DNA from: Ligilactobacillus faecis
GTDB lineage: Bacteria; Bacillota; Bacilli; Lactobacillales; Lactobacillaceae
Length of the DNA stretch: 64,000 bases
NCBI RefSeq assembly: GCF_029889745.1
Contig: NZ_CP123639.1
Location: 1,469,501 to 1,533,500 of the forward strand
Direction of reading: 5' to 3'
The position numbers and the translations under genes are program-made. The notes under the pieces are model-generated. The model ran no database searches and was not told the origin of the DNA. It saw nothing but the letters and a program-made list of their open reading frames with translations. Of the stretch, positions 28,978 to 37,416 are shown piece after piece. How positions within the stretch are numbered: the first letter of the stretch is position 1; every line of letters begins with the position of its first letter.

Positions 28978-29640
28978 ATGAAAAAATTTTCAAGTGAGCG
29001 TTTTTTAGAGATATTTTTGTGGTTTGTCAGTCTTTCGATGGGATTATCGTTGCTTTTGACGTTAAAAGATATGATCTTTGAAGCTAAAAATGAAGCCTTT
29101 TTGGCGCTAGAGATCGTTTTAGGGATCATGATCGTGCTCCTGCCAAAATTGATCGCTAAAAGTTTTAAACTTTATCTGCCACCAGTTTTGTATATCTTTT
29201 TTGCTTTATTCATCTATGGTTCAGTCTATTTAGGTACGATCTATCATTTTTACAGTGTAGTTTTATATTGGGACAAAGGACTCCACCTATTAAGTGGGGC
29301 GCTTTTAGGCGGTTTTTCCTTATCGGTCGCAGGGGCTTTGCTAGATAAAACTGTGATCAGACGTCTTTCGCCACTCTTTCTTAGTTTATATAGTGTAGCT
29401 TTTGCTGTTTTTTGTGGAGTTTTATGGGAATTTTATGAATTTACATGTGATAGTTTTGGAATGAATCTACAAAGATATATGCAAAATGGGCATTTACTTT
29501 TAGGTCGAGCAGCCTTGATGGATACGATGGGAGATCTGATCGCTGATTTTATCGGGGCGGTACTTTTTGCCTGCTTTATCTATCGTCAAGTCAAAAAAAA
29601 TGATAGTTGGCTAACTACCTTCTTTTTTCATAAATTATAA
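28978..29640 (+). CDS. DUF2238/YjdF-like integral membrane protein
   Basis: This 220-residue membrane protein has about six hydrophobic helices. Recognisable features are DKGLHLLSGALLGG (about residues 99-112), GVLWEFYEFTCDSFG (about 148-162) and LMDTMGDLIADFIGA (about 180-194). Conserved acidic and aromatic residues next to membrane helices are typical of the DUF2238 (YjdF-like) family. Its function is not known. A good binding site (GAAAGGAAAAC) precedes ATG 28978. It stands alone with its own terminator at 29649-29673. Confidence 0.75.
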   Translation: MKKFSSERFLEIFLWFVSLSMGLSLLLTLKDMIFEAKNEAFLALEIVLGIMIVLLPKLIAKSFKLYLPPVLYIFFALFIYGSVYLGTIYHFYSVVLYWDKGLHLLSGALLGGFSLSVAGALLDKTVIRRLSPLFLSLYSVAFAVFCGVLWEFYEFTCDSFGMNLQRYMQNGHLLLGRAALMDTMGDLIADFIGAVLFACFIYRQVKKNDSWLTTFFFHKL

Positions 29641-29648
29641 TGTATACA

Positions 29649-29673
29649 AAGTCATGGGTGCATGGCTTTTTTT
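29649..29673 (+). terminator. Terminator after the DUF2238 gene
   Basis: AGTCATG pairs with CATGGCT across GGTG, followed by seven T. Confidence 0.7.
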
Positions 29674-29906
29674 AATACTAAAATAGAAGAATTACATGAT
29701 AGCACACGCTCTTACTTAAATTATTTAAATAAAAAATAATATTTTTTTATATTTTATTAAAAACTGGTGTTACAAGACGCTCTAAGTGCAATTGAACGCT
29801 AAAGCTGTTAGGGTGAAAGTAGAGAAGAAAAGAAGTGAGCATTGTGGAAGAAAGTTTATGATCAAATAGTAGATGGAGAGTCCAAGGAAAGTCCAGAGGT
29901 GGCAAA

Positions 29907-30095
29907 ATGAGTAAGGATAAAGTTAAAGGTATGACTGAACAAGTGACAGGTAAGGCAAAAGAAGTCGAAGGTAAGCTCACAGACGATAAAGTCAGAGAGA
30001 GTCAAGGTAAGGCAGAGAATTTTTTAGGCAAAGCACGTCAAAAAGTAGATGAACTTAAAGAAGATCTCGAAGAAAAATTTGACAGAAAAGATTAA
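29907..30095 (+). CDS. CsbD family stress protein
   Basis: This 62-residue, highly charged, cysteine-free protein has the CsbD pattern KDKVKGMTEQVTGKAKE followed by the pseudo-repeat ESQGKAENFLGKARQK. CsbD proteins are small general-stress proteins (sigma-B dependent in Bacillus) without a defined biochemical role. AGAGGTGG precedes ATG 29907. The upstream 230 bp (29674-29906) hold no clear gene, except a weak 22-codon TTG frame that would end overlapping this ATG. The next gene, also a stress-type protein, starts 14 bp downstream. Confidence 0.9.
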   Translation: MSKDKVKGMTEQVTGKAKEVEGKLTDDKVRESQGKAENFLGKARQKVDELKEDLEEKFDRKD

Positions 30096-30109
30096 GGATG
30101 TGAGCAACG

Positions 30110-30355
30110 ATGTTACATTGGCTCTGGGTTTTGCTTGTAGGAGCAGTGATCGGTGCGTTAGCTGGTGCTGTAACAAAGCAAGGCGACCGCATGGGATGTC
30201 TGTATAATATTTTGGCTGGGCTGATCGGATCTGCGATCGGTGAGGCGCTGTTAGGTTCTTGGGGACCACAAGTAGCAGGAATGGCACTGGTTCCTTCGCT
30301 TGTAGGGGCGATCATATTAGTGGCAGTTGTTTCGTGGATCAGTTCTCAAAGATAA
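30110..30355 (+). CDS. GlsB/YeaQ/YmgE family stress membrane protein
   Basis: This 81-residue protein has three hydrophobic helices with glycine-rich packing motifs (GAVIGALAGAVTK, NILAGLIGSAIGEALLG, then a C-terminal helix). It matches the transglycosylase-associated or GlsB/YeaQ/YmgE family, which is induced by stress; no enzyme activity is established. It follows the CsbD gene by 14 bp and shares its transcript, which ends at the terminator 30361-30392. Confidence 0.88.
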   Translation: MLHWLWVLLVGAVIGALAGAVTKQGDRMGCLYNILAGLIGSAIGEALLGSWGPQVAGMALVPSLVGAIILVAVVSWISSQR

Positions 30356-30360
30356 AAAGT

Positions 30361-30392
30361 TTAAGTGTTCGGTTTGTCCGAACACTTTTTTA
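30361..30392 (+). terminator. Terminator after csbD-glsB
   Basis: AAGTGTTCGG pairs with CCGAACACTT around TTTGT, followed by a T run. Confidence 0.88.
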
Positions 30393-30481
30393 AATTAACG
30401 CAAAACCAATTTAAAGTGGGAGCTTTTAAAGCTAAAAAGCCATTAAAATAAAAAGAGAAGACTAGAAAGGAAGGCATGCCA

Positions 30482-32476
30482 ATGGCAGAGATCTTACAAT
30501 TAAAAAATGTTGTTAAATTTTATCAATTAGCTGATGGAGAGCGTTTTGAAGCTTTAAGATCGATCAGTGCCTCCTTTGAGGCAGGCGAATTAGTTTCGAT
30601 CGTTGGAGAATCCGGGAGTGGAAAATCGACTTTGATGAATTTGATCGGGGGCCTAGACTCAGATTTCTCGGGTGAGATCTTATATCGAGGCGAAAATATC
30701 CGTGATTATTCCCCAAAACAATTAGCTGATTATCATAAAAAAAGTATCGGCTTTATTTTTCAAAATTTTAATCTGATCCCACATTTAAATTTGATCGATA
30801 ACGTTGCTTTAGCAATGACGCTCTCAAATGTTGATAAAGCAACACGTGATCAAAAAGCTAAAGAATTATTAACAAAAGTCGGGTTAAAAGATCATGTCTA
30901 TAAAAAACCAGATCAGATCTCAGGCGGACAAAAACAACGTGTCGCGATCGCGCGTGCTTTGATCAATGATCCAGATGTGATCATTGCTGATGAACCAACA
31001 GGGGCACTTGATGCGCAAACAACTGATACCGTACTTGACCTGATCAAAGATATCGCACAAAGTGGTAAGTTAGTCTTGATGGTCACGCATTCCGATCGAG
31101 TTGCTGCCCATTGTACGCGGATCTTGCGGATCGATGATGGGCGATTGATCTCAGATGAACAACTTGGAACTTTGAATGTCGAAAAAGAAGTAAAAAAAGA
31201 GACGGCAAAACCAAAAAATATGAGTCTTCTCAATGCAGTCAGGTTAGCTTTTCTTAATATGAAGGCTAAATTAGGGCGTAATGCTTTAGTAGCTTTTGGA
31301 ACGAGTATCGGGATCATGGCTGTTGTTTTGATGTTGGCACTAGGACGGGGAGTAACAACGTATATCAAAGATACGATGAATAGTTATGCTAATCCCAATG
31401 TGACTGAAGTTCATCGGCAAAGCATGGTTCCCGATCAAAAACAACAAAAAGATCTTTCCAGTGGCGATCCAGCTGAGCTCAGTAAGATCCAGCAAAACAA
31501 TATGGCAGCTTTGACTGGCAAAGGCACTGATAATGATTTTACAGCTAAAGATCTAAAAAAATTAAGTGCGATCAAAGGTGTTGATAAAGTTGAAAAAGGT
31601 TATTCGACTTTATCGCTTGGGACAAATAGTGTGACGTATAAAAAGCAAAATGCAACGATCATGACTTTACAAACGATGTCGTCAAACATTACGAAGTCAA
31701 GTATCGTTGATGGGAAAGCACCTAAGAAAGGTGAGATCTTGCTTGATAAAGGGACTGCCGATCTATTAGGCGAAGATCTTGTTGGTAAAAAAGTCAATGT
31801 AACTTTGACTTTAGGTGATAAGAAAGTTGAAGAGACATTTACTGTTAGTGGTACGTATGAACAACAAGGCTCTAATTTTAGTACTGCGATCATGTCTTAC
31901 AGTGAATTGAACCGACTTTTTACCGCTAATGGTCTACAATTAAAACCTAATGTAGTTTACCTCTACACGAAAAATAAAGATAATACCGAAAAAATCAAAG
32001 ATAAAGTTAAAGAACTTGGTTTTAGTGGTTCGATGCAAGAAACGATGACAGCGATGTTTACCCAAATGTTAGATGTTGTCAGTTATGTTTTAGCTGCGAT
32101 CGCGGCTGTCTCACTTGTTGTTTCGGCGATCATGATCTTAGTTGTTTTGAATATCTCGGTCGTTGAACGGACAAAAGAGATCGGGGTCTTGAAAGCTTTA
32201 GGTGCCCGCCGCCGTGATATTCGCCGGATCTTTGTTTCAGAAGCTTTCTTGATCGGTCTGAGTTCGGGACTTTTAGGAGTTGCAGTGACATTTGGGCTTC
32301 AGCTTTTAGTAAATCGCTTTACGATCGCGACATTTGAAGTACCGGTCGTCTCATTAACACTTAGTTATGCCTTGATCGGGATCGGTTTGAGTATCGTGAT
32401 CAGTATGATCGCAGGTTTCTTACCGGCTGATCGGGCTTCAAAACTTGATCCAGTAGAAGCTTTACGTAAAGAATAA
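30482..32476 (+). CDS. MacB-like ABC transporter, fused ATPase and permease
   Basis: This 664-residue protein joins an ABC ATPase to an FtsX-type permease. The ATPase (about 1-225) has Walker A GESGSGKST, signature SGGQKQR, Walker B VIIADEPTGALD and the switch histidine in MVTHSD. The permease has one helix at about 265-290, a large extracytoplasmic MacB-type domain (about 290-520) and three C-terminal helices with the KEIGVLKALGAR motif. MacB family proteins are mechanotransmission pumps that move peptides, lipoproteins or antimicrobials at the cell surface. ATG 30482 is preferred to 30476 because GAAAGGAAGG (30465-30474) then sits seven bases away. No histidine kinase or membrane fusion protein is adjacent, so the substrate cannot be named. 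Confidence 0.9.
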   Translation: MAEILQLKNVVKFYQLADGERFEALRSISASFEAGELVSIVGESGSGKSTLMNLIGGLDSDFSGEILYRGENIRDYSPKQLADYHKKSIGFIFQNFNLIPHLNLIDNVALAMTLSNVDKATRDQKAKELLTKVGLKDHVYKKPDQISGGQKQRVAIARALINDPDVIIADEPTGALDAQTTDTVLDLIKDIAQSGKLVLMVTHSDRVAAHCTRILRIDDGRLISDEQLGTLNVEKEVKKETAKPKNMSLLNAVRLAFLNMKAKLGRNALVAFGTSIGIMAVVLMLALGRGVTTYIKDTMNSYANPNVTEVHRQSMVPDQKQQKDLSSGDPAELSKIQQNNMAALTGKGTDNDFTAKDLKKLSAIKGVDKVEKGYSTLSLGTNSVTYKKQNATIMTLQTMSSNITKSSIVDGKAPKKGEILLDKGTADLLGEDLVGKKVNVTLTLGDKKVEETFTVSGTYEQQGSNFSTAIMSYSELNRLFTANGLQLKPNVVYLYTKNKDNTEKIKDKVKELGFSGSMQETMTAMFTQMLDVVSYVLAAIAAVSLVVSAIMILVVLNISVVERTKEIGVLKALGARRRDIRRIFVSEAFLIGLSSGLLGVAVTFGLQLLVNRFTIATFEVPVVSLTLSYALIGIGLSIVISMIAGFLPADRASKLDPVEALRKE

Positions 32477-32482
32477 AAGACT

Positions 32483-32535
32483 AAAATGACCGGCTAAGTT
32501 AGTTGAACAAAGCGCTAACTTAGCCGGTCATTTTT
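32483..32535. terminator. Bidirectional terminator between the ABC gene and mleR
   Basis: AAAATGACCGGCTAAGTTAG pairs perfectly with its complement across a 12-base loop; A and T runs on both sides let it serve both convergent genes. Confidence 0.92.
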
Positions 32536-33424
32536 ACTTATTTTGATAAACTGATTCACGCAAGATCTGTAAGAGTTTTTCTTTTGTTGGAGTCAAAACT
32601 TGGTTGGAACGCATCACGATCGAAAGTAAAAATTTAGGGCGGTCTTCATCTAAGAGATCTAGGACAGCAAGGTCATCGTTAGGCGAAAGGGCGATCTCTG
32701 AAAGACAAGCGATCCCTGTATTACTTTGGACCATCGATTTCAAAACATGGACATAGTTTGTTTGGTAGATGATATCAGGCGTGAAGTGATTATGGCGTGC
32801 TAAAAGACGCAAAGCTTTGTCGTGGATAAACCCCTCATTATGAACGATAAATTGTTCATTTTTGAGTTCAGCAAAATGGACTGCTTTTTTTTGAGCGAGG
32901 GGATGTTTTTTGCTAACGATGATCTTGAATTCTGTCGAAGCAAATGTTTCAGCATTCAAAGCACGTTGTGTTAGTGGTTCGAGTGAGCCTAAAAGGCAAA
33001 AATCGATCGAACCATCTAATAGTAATTTCAAAAGAGCATCTGAACCAGCTTCAGTTGTATGAAATTGGGCGATCAGACCACTTGAGATCAAGTGAGTGAC
33101 GATCGTTGGAAAAAAATAGTTACCGATGATCGGCGGGAGACCAAACAGTAGTTTTTCCTCTTTTGTGCGGAGAACTTCTTTTTTAGCTAGTGTTAATTCG
33201 TTTAGGATCAGTGACACATGCTGATCAAGTTGTTGGCCGGCTAAAGTGACATGTAGCTTTTTATGCGAACGATCTCTTTCAAAAAGTGGTGTTTGAAATT
33301 CTTCTTCTAAGCGTTTGATCGCTAAAGTGATCGTTGGTTGGCTGACGTTAAAGTAAGTTGCAACTTTTGAAAAATTTTTTTCGAGTACTAATTGGTGAAA
33401 ATATTCTAAATCTTTGATATTCAT
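32534..33424 (-). CDS. mleR: LysR family regulator, probable malolactic regulator
   Basis: This 296-residue protein is a LysR-type regulator. The N-terminal winged helix-turn-helix (about 1-60) reads LEYFHQLVLEKNFSKVATYF then SQPTITLAIKRLEEEF, and the rest is the usual two-lobed effector domain. It is divergent from the malolactic enzyme gene with 132 bp between them, the classic mleR arrangement, so it very probably activates mleSP when malate is present. The gene symbol rests on this position and on length. An AT-rich dyad at 33463-33477 in the shared region is a candidate binding site. Confidence 0.85.
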   Translation of the reverse strand: MNIKDLEYFHQLVLEKNFSKVATYFNVSQPTITLAIKRLEEEFQTPLFERDRSHKKLHVTLAGQQLDQHVSLILNELTLAKKEVLRTKEEKLLFGLPPIIGNYFFPTIVTHLISSGLIAQFHTTEAGSDALLKLLLDGSIDFCLLGSLEPLTQRALNAETFASTEFKIIVSKKHPLAQKKAVHFAELKNEQFIVHNEGFIHDKALRLLARHNHFTPDIIYQTNYVHVLKSMVQSNTGIACLSEIALSPNDDLAVLDLLDEDRPKFLLSIVMRSNQVLTPTKEKLLQILRESVYQNK

Positions 33425-33462
33425 GATAAGATCCTTGATTTGATGGGATTTTAAAAGCTCAT

Positions 33463-33477
33463 ATTAATAATATTAAT
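33463..33477. promoter_or_regulatory. Candidate MleR binding dyad
   Basis: ATTAATA-A-TATTAAT is a perfect 15-bp dyad in the mleR-mleS intergenic region, 15 bp upstream of the mleS -35 box. Position and symmetry suit a LysR activator site, but AT-rich dyads can arise by chance. Confidence 0.4.
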
Positions 33478-33491
33478 AGTTTAACATAAAG

Positions 33492-33521
33492 TTGACTATA
33501 AAAAATAGCAAGATTTAAAAT
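33492..33521 (+). promoter_or_regulatory. Likely mleS promoter
   Basis: TTGACT (33492-33497), an 18-bp spacer and TAAAAT (33516-33521) lie 36 bp before the mleS start. Confidence 0.5.
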
Positions 33522-33556
33522 GGTTCACGATCTTAAGTTATGTGGAGGAAATAAAA

Positions 33557-35176
33557 ATGGATAAAGCAATGAGTATTTTAAATGATCCTTTTATCAATAA
33601 AGGAACAGCATTTACAAAAGAAGAAAGAAAAGAACTTGGTCTAGTTGGGACCTTGCCAGCTAAAGTCCAAACTTTAGAAGAACAAGCAACTCAAGCATAT
33701 GCTCAATTCAAGAGCAAGACTTCACAACTAGAACAACGTCAATTCTTGATGAATATTTTCAATACGAACCGGACTTTATTCTACTACTTGATGGGTGAAC
33801 ATATCGTTGAATTTATGCCGATCGTTTATGATCCAGTGATCGCTGAATCGATCGAGCAATACAGTGAGATCTTTACCCGTCCCCAAGAAGCAGCATTTAT
33901 TTCAGTCGATGAACAAGATGACATCGAAGAAACTTTGAAGAATGTCGCGGGTGATCGTGATATCCGTTTACTTGTCGTAACTGATGCTGAAGGTATCTTA
34001 GGTATGGGGGATTGGGGCGTAAACGGTGTAGATATTGCCGTTGGTAAATTGATGGTCTACACCGCAGCTGCTGGGATCGATCCAAAACAAGTCTTACCTG
34101 TTTCACTTGACGCCGGAACAAACAATGAAAAATTATTGAACGACCCACTTTATCTTGGAAATAAGCATAAACGTGTTTATGGTGAAAAATACCATGCTAT
34201 GGTCGATAAATTTGTAGCGGCAGCCGAAAAGCTCTTCCCAGAAAGTTTACTTCACTTTGAAGATTTTGGTCGATCTAACGCAGCGGTGATCTTAGAAAAA
34301 TATCAAGATAAGATCTTAACGTTCAACGATGATATTCAAGGAACCGGGATCATCTCGTTAGCTGGTGTTTTAGGTGCGATGAACATTTCAAAAGAAAAGA
34401 TCACCGATCAGATCTTCTTGACATTTGGGGCTGGAACAGCTGGTATTGGGATCGCCAATATGCTATTTGATGAATTAGTTCGTGAAGGTTTAAGTGAGAA
34501 AGAAGCGCGCAAGCATTTTTATCTTGTTGACAAACAAGGGCTTTTATTTGAAGATACGCCTGACCTCACTCCGGGGCAAAAAGCTTTCGTGCGGAAACGT
34601 TCAGAATTTGCTAATGCAGATGAATTGACAAACTTAGAAGCTGTTGTCAAAGCGGTGCACCCAACAGTTATGATCGGAACTTCGACGCAACCTGGGACAT
34701 TTACAGAAAGTATCGTTAAGGAAATGGCAGCTCATACGAAACGTCCAGTCATTTTCCCACTTTCAAACCCAACTCGTTTAGCTGAAGCCACAGCTAAAGA
34801 TCTTTTGGAATGGACAGATGGTCGTGCATTAGTTGCAACAGGTATCCCAGCAGGCGATATCGAATATAACGGAGTGACATATAACATCGGTCAAGCTAAC
34901 AACGCTTTAGTTTATCCAGGGGTCGGCTTTGGTGCGATCGCTGCTAAAGCAACTGTTTTGAATGAACAAATGTTAGCAGCAGCTGCACATGCTTTAGGTG
35001 GGATCGTTGACCCAGATCTTCCAGGGGCAGCTGTTTTACCACCAGTGGCAAAATTACAAGAATTTTCTGAAACAGTTGCCAAAGTCGTAGCTCAATCTGC
35101 GATCGACCAAGGTTTGGCAAAAGTTGATGATGCAGCTAAAGCAGTTGCCGATCTAAAATGGGAACCACGCTACTAA
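33557..35176 (+). CDS. mleS: Malolactic enzyme
   Basis: This 539-residue enzyme converts L-malate to L-lactate and CO2 in one step, using NAD and Mn2+ as bound cofactors. It has the malic enzyme fold: the N-terminal catalytic part contains [17 protein letters not shown] and the metal-site segment [12 protein letters not shown], and the NAD-binding part contains the [12 protein letters not shown] motif (about residue 291) and [11 protein letters not shown]. Length matches known malolactic enzymes. ATG 33557 is favoured because GGAGG (33544-33548) precedes it; an in-frame ATG-like start at 33542 would overlap that site. It is followed after 35 bp by the malate carrier gene. The pathway raises pH and generates proton motive force. 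Confidence 0.95.
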   Translation: MDKAMSILNDPFINKGTAFTKEERKELGLVGTLPAKVQTLEEQATQAYAQFKSKTSQLEQRQFLMNIFNTNRTLFYYLMGEHIVEFMPIVYDPVIAESIEQYSEIFTRPQEAAFISVDEQDDIEETLKNVAGDRDIRLLVVTDAEGILGMGDWGVNGVDIAVGKLMVYTAAAGIDPKQVLPVSLDAGTNNEKLLNDPLYLGNKHKRVYGEKYHAMVDKFVAAAEKLFPESLLHFEDFGRSNAAVILEKYQDKILTFNDDIQGTGIISLAGVLGAMNISKEKITDQIFLTFGAGTAGIGIANMLFDELVREGLSEKEARKHFYLVDKQGLLFEDTPDLTPGQKAFVRKRSEFANADELTNLEAVVKAVHPTVMIGTSTQPGTFTESIVKEMAAHTKRPVIFPLSNPTRLAEATAKDLLEWTDGRALVATGIPAGDIEYNGVTYNIGQANNALVYPGVGFGAIAAKATVLNEQMLAAAAHALGGIVDPDLPGAAVLPPVAKLQEFSETVAKVVAQSAIDQGLAKVDDAAKAVADLKWEPRY

Positions 35177-35211
35177 GAGCGTAGTTTAGAAAGAGAAGTG
35201 AGAATTTAGAG

Positions 35212-36177
35212 ATGACAGTCTTTTTGACTTCAGTTCAGAGTGTATTAGTGATCGTTTTGATCATGGCGCTAGGTTACATCTTACGCAAAACAGGCTGGTT
35301 TGCTGATTCGTTTGGCGGTAATATCGCCTCTTTGATCACGAAGATCGCCTTACCTGCATCGATCTTTATGGGGGTCATGAATAACTTGACGCGTTCGAGT
35401 CTACTCAGTTTAGGAAAAGGGATCATTTTTCCAGCGCTTGCTGTTGTGATCGGTTATTTGATCGCATATTTGACAGTTAAAGTTTTAAAGATCAAAAAAG
35501 GACGCCGCGGGATCTTTATCAACGCAGTCGTTAACGCCAACACGATCTTTATCGGAATGCCTTTAAATAATGCTTTATTTGGCGAAAAAGCGATGAGTTA
35601 TTTCTTGATCTACTATATCATCAATACCGTTTCGACTTGGGCGTTTGGGGTCTACTTGATCTCAAATGATGACCCAACAGTCACTAACGAGAAAAAAGAA
35701 CACAAGATCAACTGGAAAAAACTCTTACCGATGCCACTTGTCGGCTTTATCGTTGCGCTCATCTGGTTACTATTAGATCTACCTGTGCCAACATTTATGG
35801 GTCAAACACTTTCATATGTCGGCGCTTTAGTAACACCACTTTCCTTGATCTATATCGGGATCGTTTTGTGTGATGCAGGTCTAGGTAACTTCAAATTTGA
35901 ACGGGACTCGATCTTAGCACTTGTTGGGCGTTTCATCTTGTCACCTTTAGTTTTGATCTTATTGTTAAAAGCGGGGGCAAGCTTTGGGATCGATCTACCA
36001 ACTTTGATGCGCCAAACGTTAGTCGTACAGTCAGCAACACCAATGTTAGCTGTGTTGCCGATCTTAGCTAAAGAAGCACATGGTGACGTTAAGTACGCAA
36101 CTGATGTAGTCGTAATGAGTACCGTCTTATTCGTCGTCGTAGTACCGATCTTGATGGCGATCTTACAATTCATCTAA
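35212..36177 (+). CDS. mleP: AEC family malate permease
   Basis: This 321-residue carrier of the auxin efflux carrier (AEC) family has about ten membrane helices in two halves, with family motifs such as GYILRKTGWF near the start and NANTIFIGMPLNNALFG at about residues 105-121. In malolactic loci the AEC member (MleP) takes up malate and releases lactate. Here it directly follows mleS, probably in one transcript ending at 36186-36221. The start ATG 35212 is 35 bp after mleS; the binding site is modest (AGAAGTGAG). Confidence 0.9.
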   Translation: MTVFLTSVQSVLVIVLIMALGYILRKTGWFADSFGGNIASLITKIALPASIFMGVMNNLTRSSLLSLGKGIIFPALAVVIGYLIAYLTVKVLKIKKGRRGIFINAVVNANTIFIGMPLNNALFGEKAMSYFLIYYIINTVSTWAFGVYLISNDDPTVTNEKKEHKINWKKLLPMPLVGFIVALIWLLLDLPVPTFMGQTLSYVGALVTPLSLIYIGIVLCDAGLGNFKFERDSILALVGRFILSPLVLILLLKAGASFGIDLPTLMRQTLVVQSATPMLAVLPILAKEAHGDVKYATDVVVMSTVLFVVVVPILMAILQFI

Positions 36178-36185
36178 TTTATTGC

Positions 36186-36221
36186 AAAGTAGTAATGCCA
36201 AATGGTGTTACTACTTTTTTT
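36186..36221 (+). terminator. Terminator of mleSP
   Basis: AAAGTAGTAATGCC pairs with GGTGTTACTACTTT (two wobble pairs) around AAAT, followed by seven T. Confidence 0.9.
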
Positions 36222-36303
36222 AGCTAAAAAACTGGGACTTTTATTTTGGCATGAGCTGTGCTATCGTTTGAAAAAATTCCCATATATGCAAAGGAGGTAA
36301 AAA

Positions 36304-37152
36304 ATGCGGTTAAGTGGTGAAGTTTTTCAAAAATTTCGTAGAGCTCGAGGCTTAAAGCTAAAAGACCTCACAACTACTGGACTGTCAACGTCACAATTAT
36401 CACGTTTTGAACATGGAAAAACAGATTTGACAGTTACAAAATTTATGTTGGCTTTGGATATACTAAAGATTCCATTAGATGAATTTACCTATACTATGCA
36501 CGACTTTCAACAAGATGAATTAAGTGAATTATTAGTTCAAGTTGAACGGTTTAGTCTATCTAAAAATATTGCTGGATTAAAACGACTTCTAATTGCAACT
36601 TTAGAAGAAGATGAACATACGAAATTTGGTCAATTAAAGGTTATTTTACTTAAGATCAAAATGCAAGAGATGACTGGGGAAACATGCTATGAAAAAAAAG
36701 ATATAGACTATCTAACTGAGTATTTATTTAGTGTCGAAGAGTGGGGGCGTTATGAGTTATTATTTTTTGTAAATACTATTGAAGTTTTAAATCATCAATC
36801 TCTAATGGTTTTAACTCGTGAAATGGTTCGGCGTTCAGATTTATATAAAGAATTACCCGAAAATCGAAAATTATTGTCAAAAATGCTTCTAAAAGGGTAT
36901 TTGACTTGCATAAAACAAAATAAATTAAGTGATGCCGTATATTTTGAAAAACAACTTAAAAACTTAGAATTTACGGAGACCGAGATTTATGAACGTTTGT
37001 TTTTTCACTATTGCAAAAATTTGGCTTGTTATCGAGCAACAAAAAGCTATAAAGCTTTACTTGAGTTACGTAAATGTATCGCAATGTTGCGTTTAGTTGC
37101 GAGCGATCACTTAGCCGATACATATGAACAAGACTTAGAACAGATTCTTTAA
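36304..37152 (+). CDS. Rgg/MutR family transcriptional regulator
   Basis: This 282-residue protein has the Rgg/GadR/MutR layout. A helix-turn-helix spans residues about 5-60 (FQKFRRARGLKLKDLTTTGL, then SQLSRFEHGKTDLTV), and the rest is an all-helical TPR-like domain that in this family binds peptide pheromones. AAAGGAGGT precedes ATG 36304. It lies directly before a radical-SAM RiPP operon, so it probably controls it. In streptococci such clusters are run by Rgg with a short hydrophobic peptide (SHP), but I found no SHP-like gene in the flanking gaps. Codon use is AT-rich with aag-att and gag-att pairs that the flanking genes avoid, a hint of transfer. Confidence 0.88.
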   Translation: MRLSGEVFQKFRRARGLKLKDLTTTGLSTSQLSRFEHGKTDLTVTKFMLALDILKIPLDEFTYTMHDFQQDELSELLVQVERFSLSKNIAGLKRLLIATLEEDEHTKFGQLKVILLKIKMQEMTGETCYEKKDIDYLTEYLFSVEEWGRYELLFFVNTIEVLNHQSLMVLTREMVRRSDLYKELPENRKLLSKMLLKGYLTCIKQNKLSDAVYFEKQLKNLEFTETEIYERLFFHYCKNLACYRATKSYKALLELRKCIAMLRLVASDHLADTYEQDLEQIL

Positions 37153-37186
37153 AGTGGAATTTGCAAATAAGGGAAATTTTTTTTAA

Positions 37187-37225
37187 TTGAATAACTACGT
37201 GTAAACTAATTAATGTAAGCTTACA
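37187..37225 (+). promoter_or_regulatory. Precursor promoter region with palindrome
   Basis: TTGAAT (37187-37192) is a possible -35 with an AT-rich -10 area TAATTAAT (37207-37214). It runs into a perfect 12-bp palindrome TGTAAGCTTACA (37214-37225); an extra TGTAA lies at 37200-37204 (GTGTAAAC). The palindrome is 23 bp before the precursor ATG and may be the Rgg operator. Confidence 0.45.
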
Positions 37226-37248
37226 AAATTTATCTAGGAGGTGAAATT

Positions 37249-37398
37249 ATGACGATCGAGTTTACAGAAGAAGAATTAAATCTTATGAAAAAAATCGATG
37301 CAAAAATGGCTTTCTATAGATCAGTTGCAGAGGCGAGCAACTCCACTTTAGTTTCTATTGCAAATGATAATAGGAAAACCATACGTCGTCGCTATTGA
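37249..37398 (+). CDS. RRR-class RiPP precursor peptide
   Basis: This 49-codon gene encodes the likely substrate of the radical SAM enzyme that starts 18 bp downstream. AGGAGGTG (37236-37243) stands five bases before ATG 37249, one of the strongest binding sites in the window. The product begins MTIEFTEEELNLMKKID, an acidic helical leader, passes through a Ser/Ala/Asn region and ends NRKTIRRRY with tyrosine as the last residue. In the streptococcal RRR subfamily of radical-SAM RiPPs the enzyme links an arginine side chain to tyrosine within an RRRY motif. The same motif here, at the extreme C-terminus between an Rgg gene and a SPASM enzyme, is strong evidence for that class. The final product and its cleavage site are not deducible. 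Confidence 0.85.
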   Translation: MTIEFTEEELNLMKKIDAKMAFYRSVAEASNSTLVSIANDNRKTIRRRY

Positions 37399-37416
37399 TT
37401 TACGAGGTATTCAAGG

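Noticed and set aside
29845-29908. A 22-codon TTG frame overlapping the csbD start
   Set aside because: The binding site is weak and the product resembles nothing known; it may be chance.
36221-36303. A 19-codon minus-strand frame (MGIFSNDSTAHAKIKVPVF) as an SHP pheromone
   Set aside because: It has no ribosome binding site on that strand and is not hydrophobic like known SHPs.
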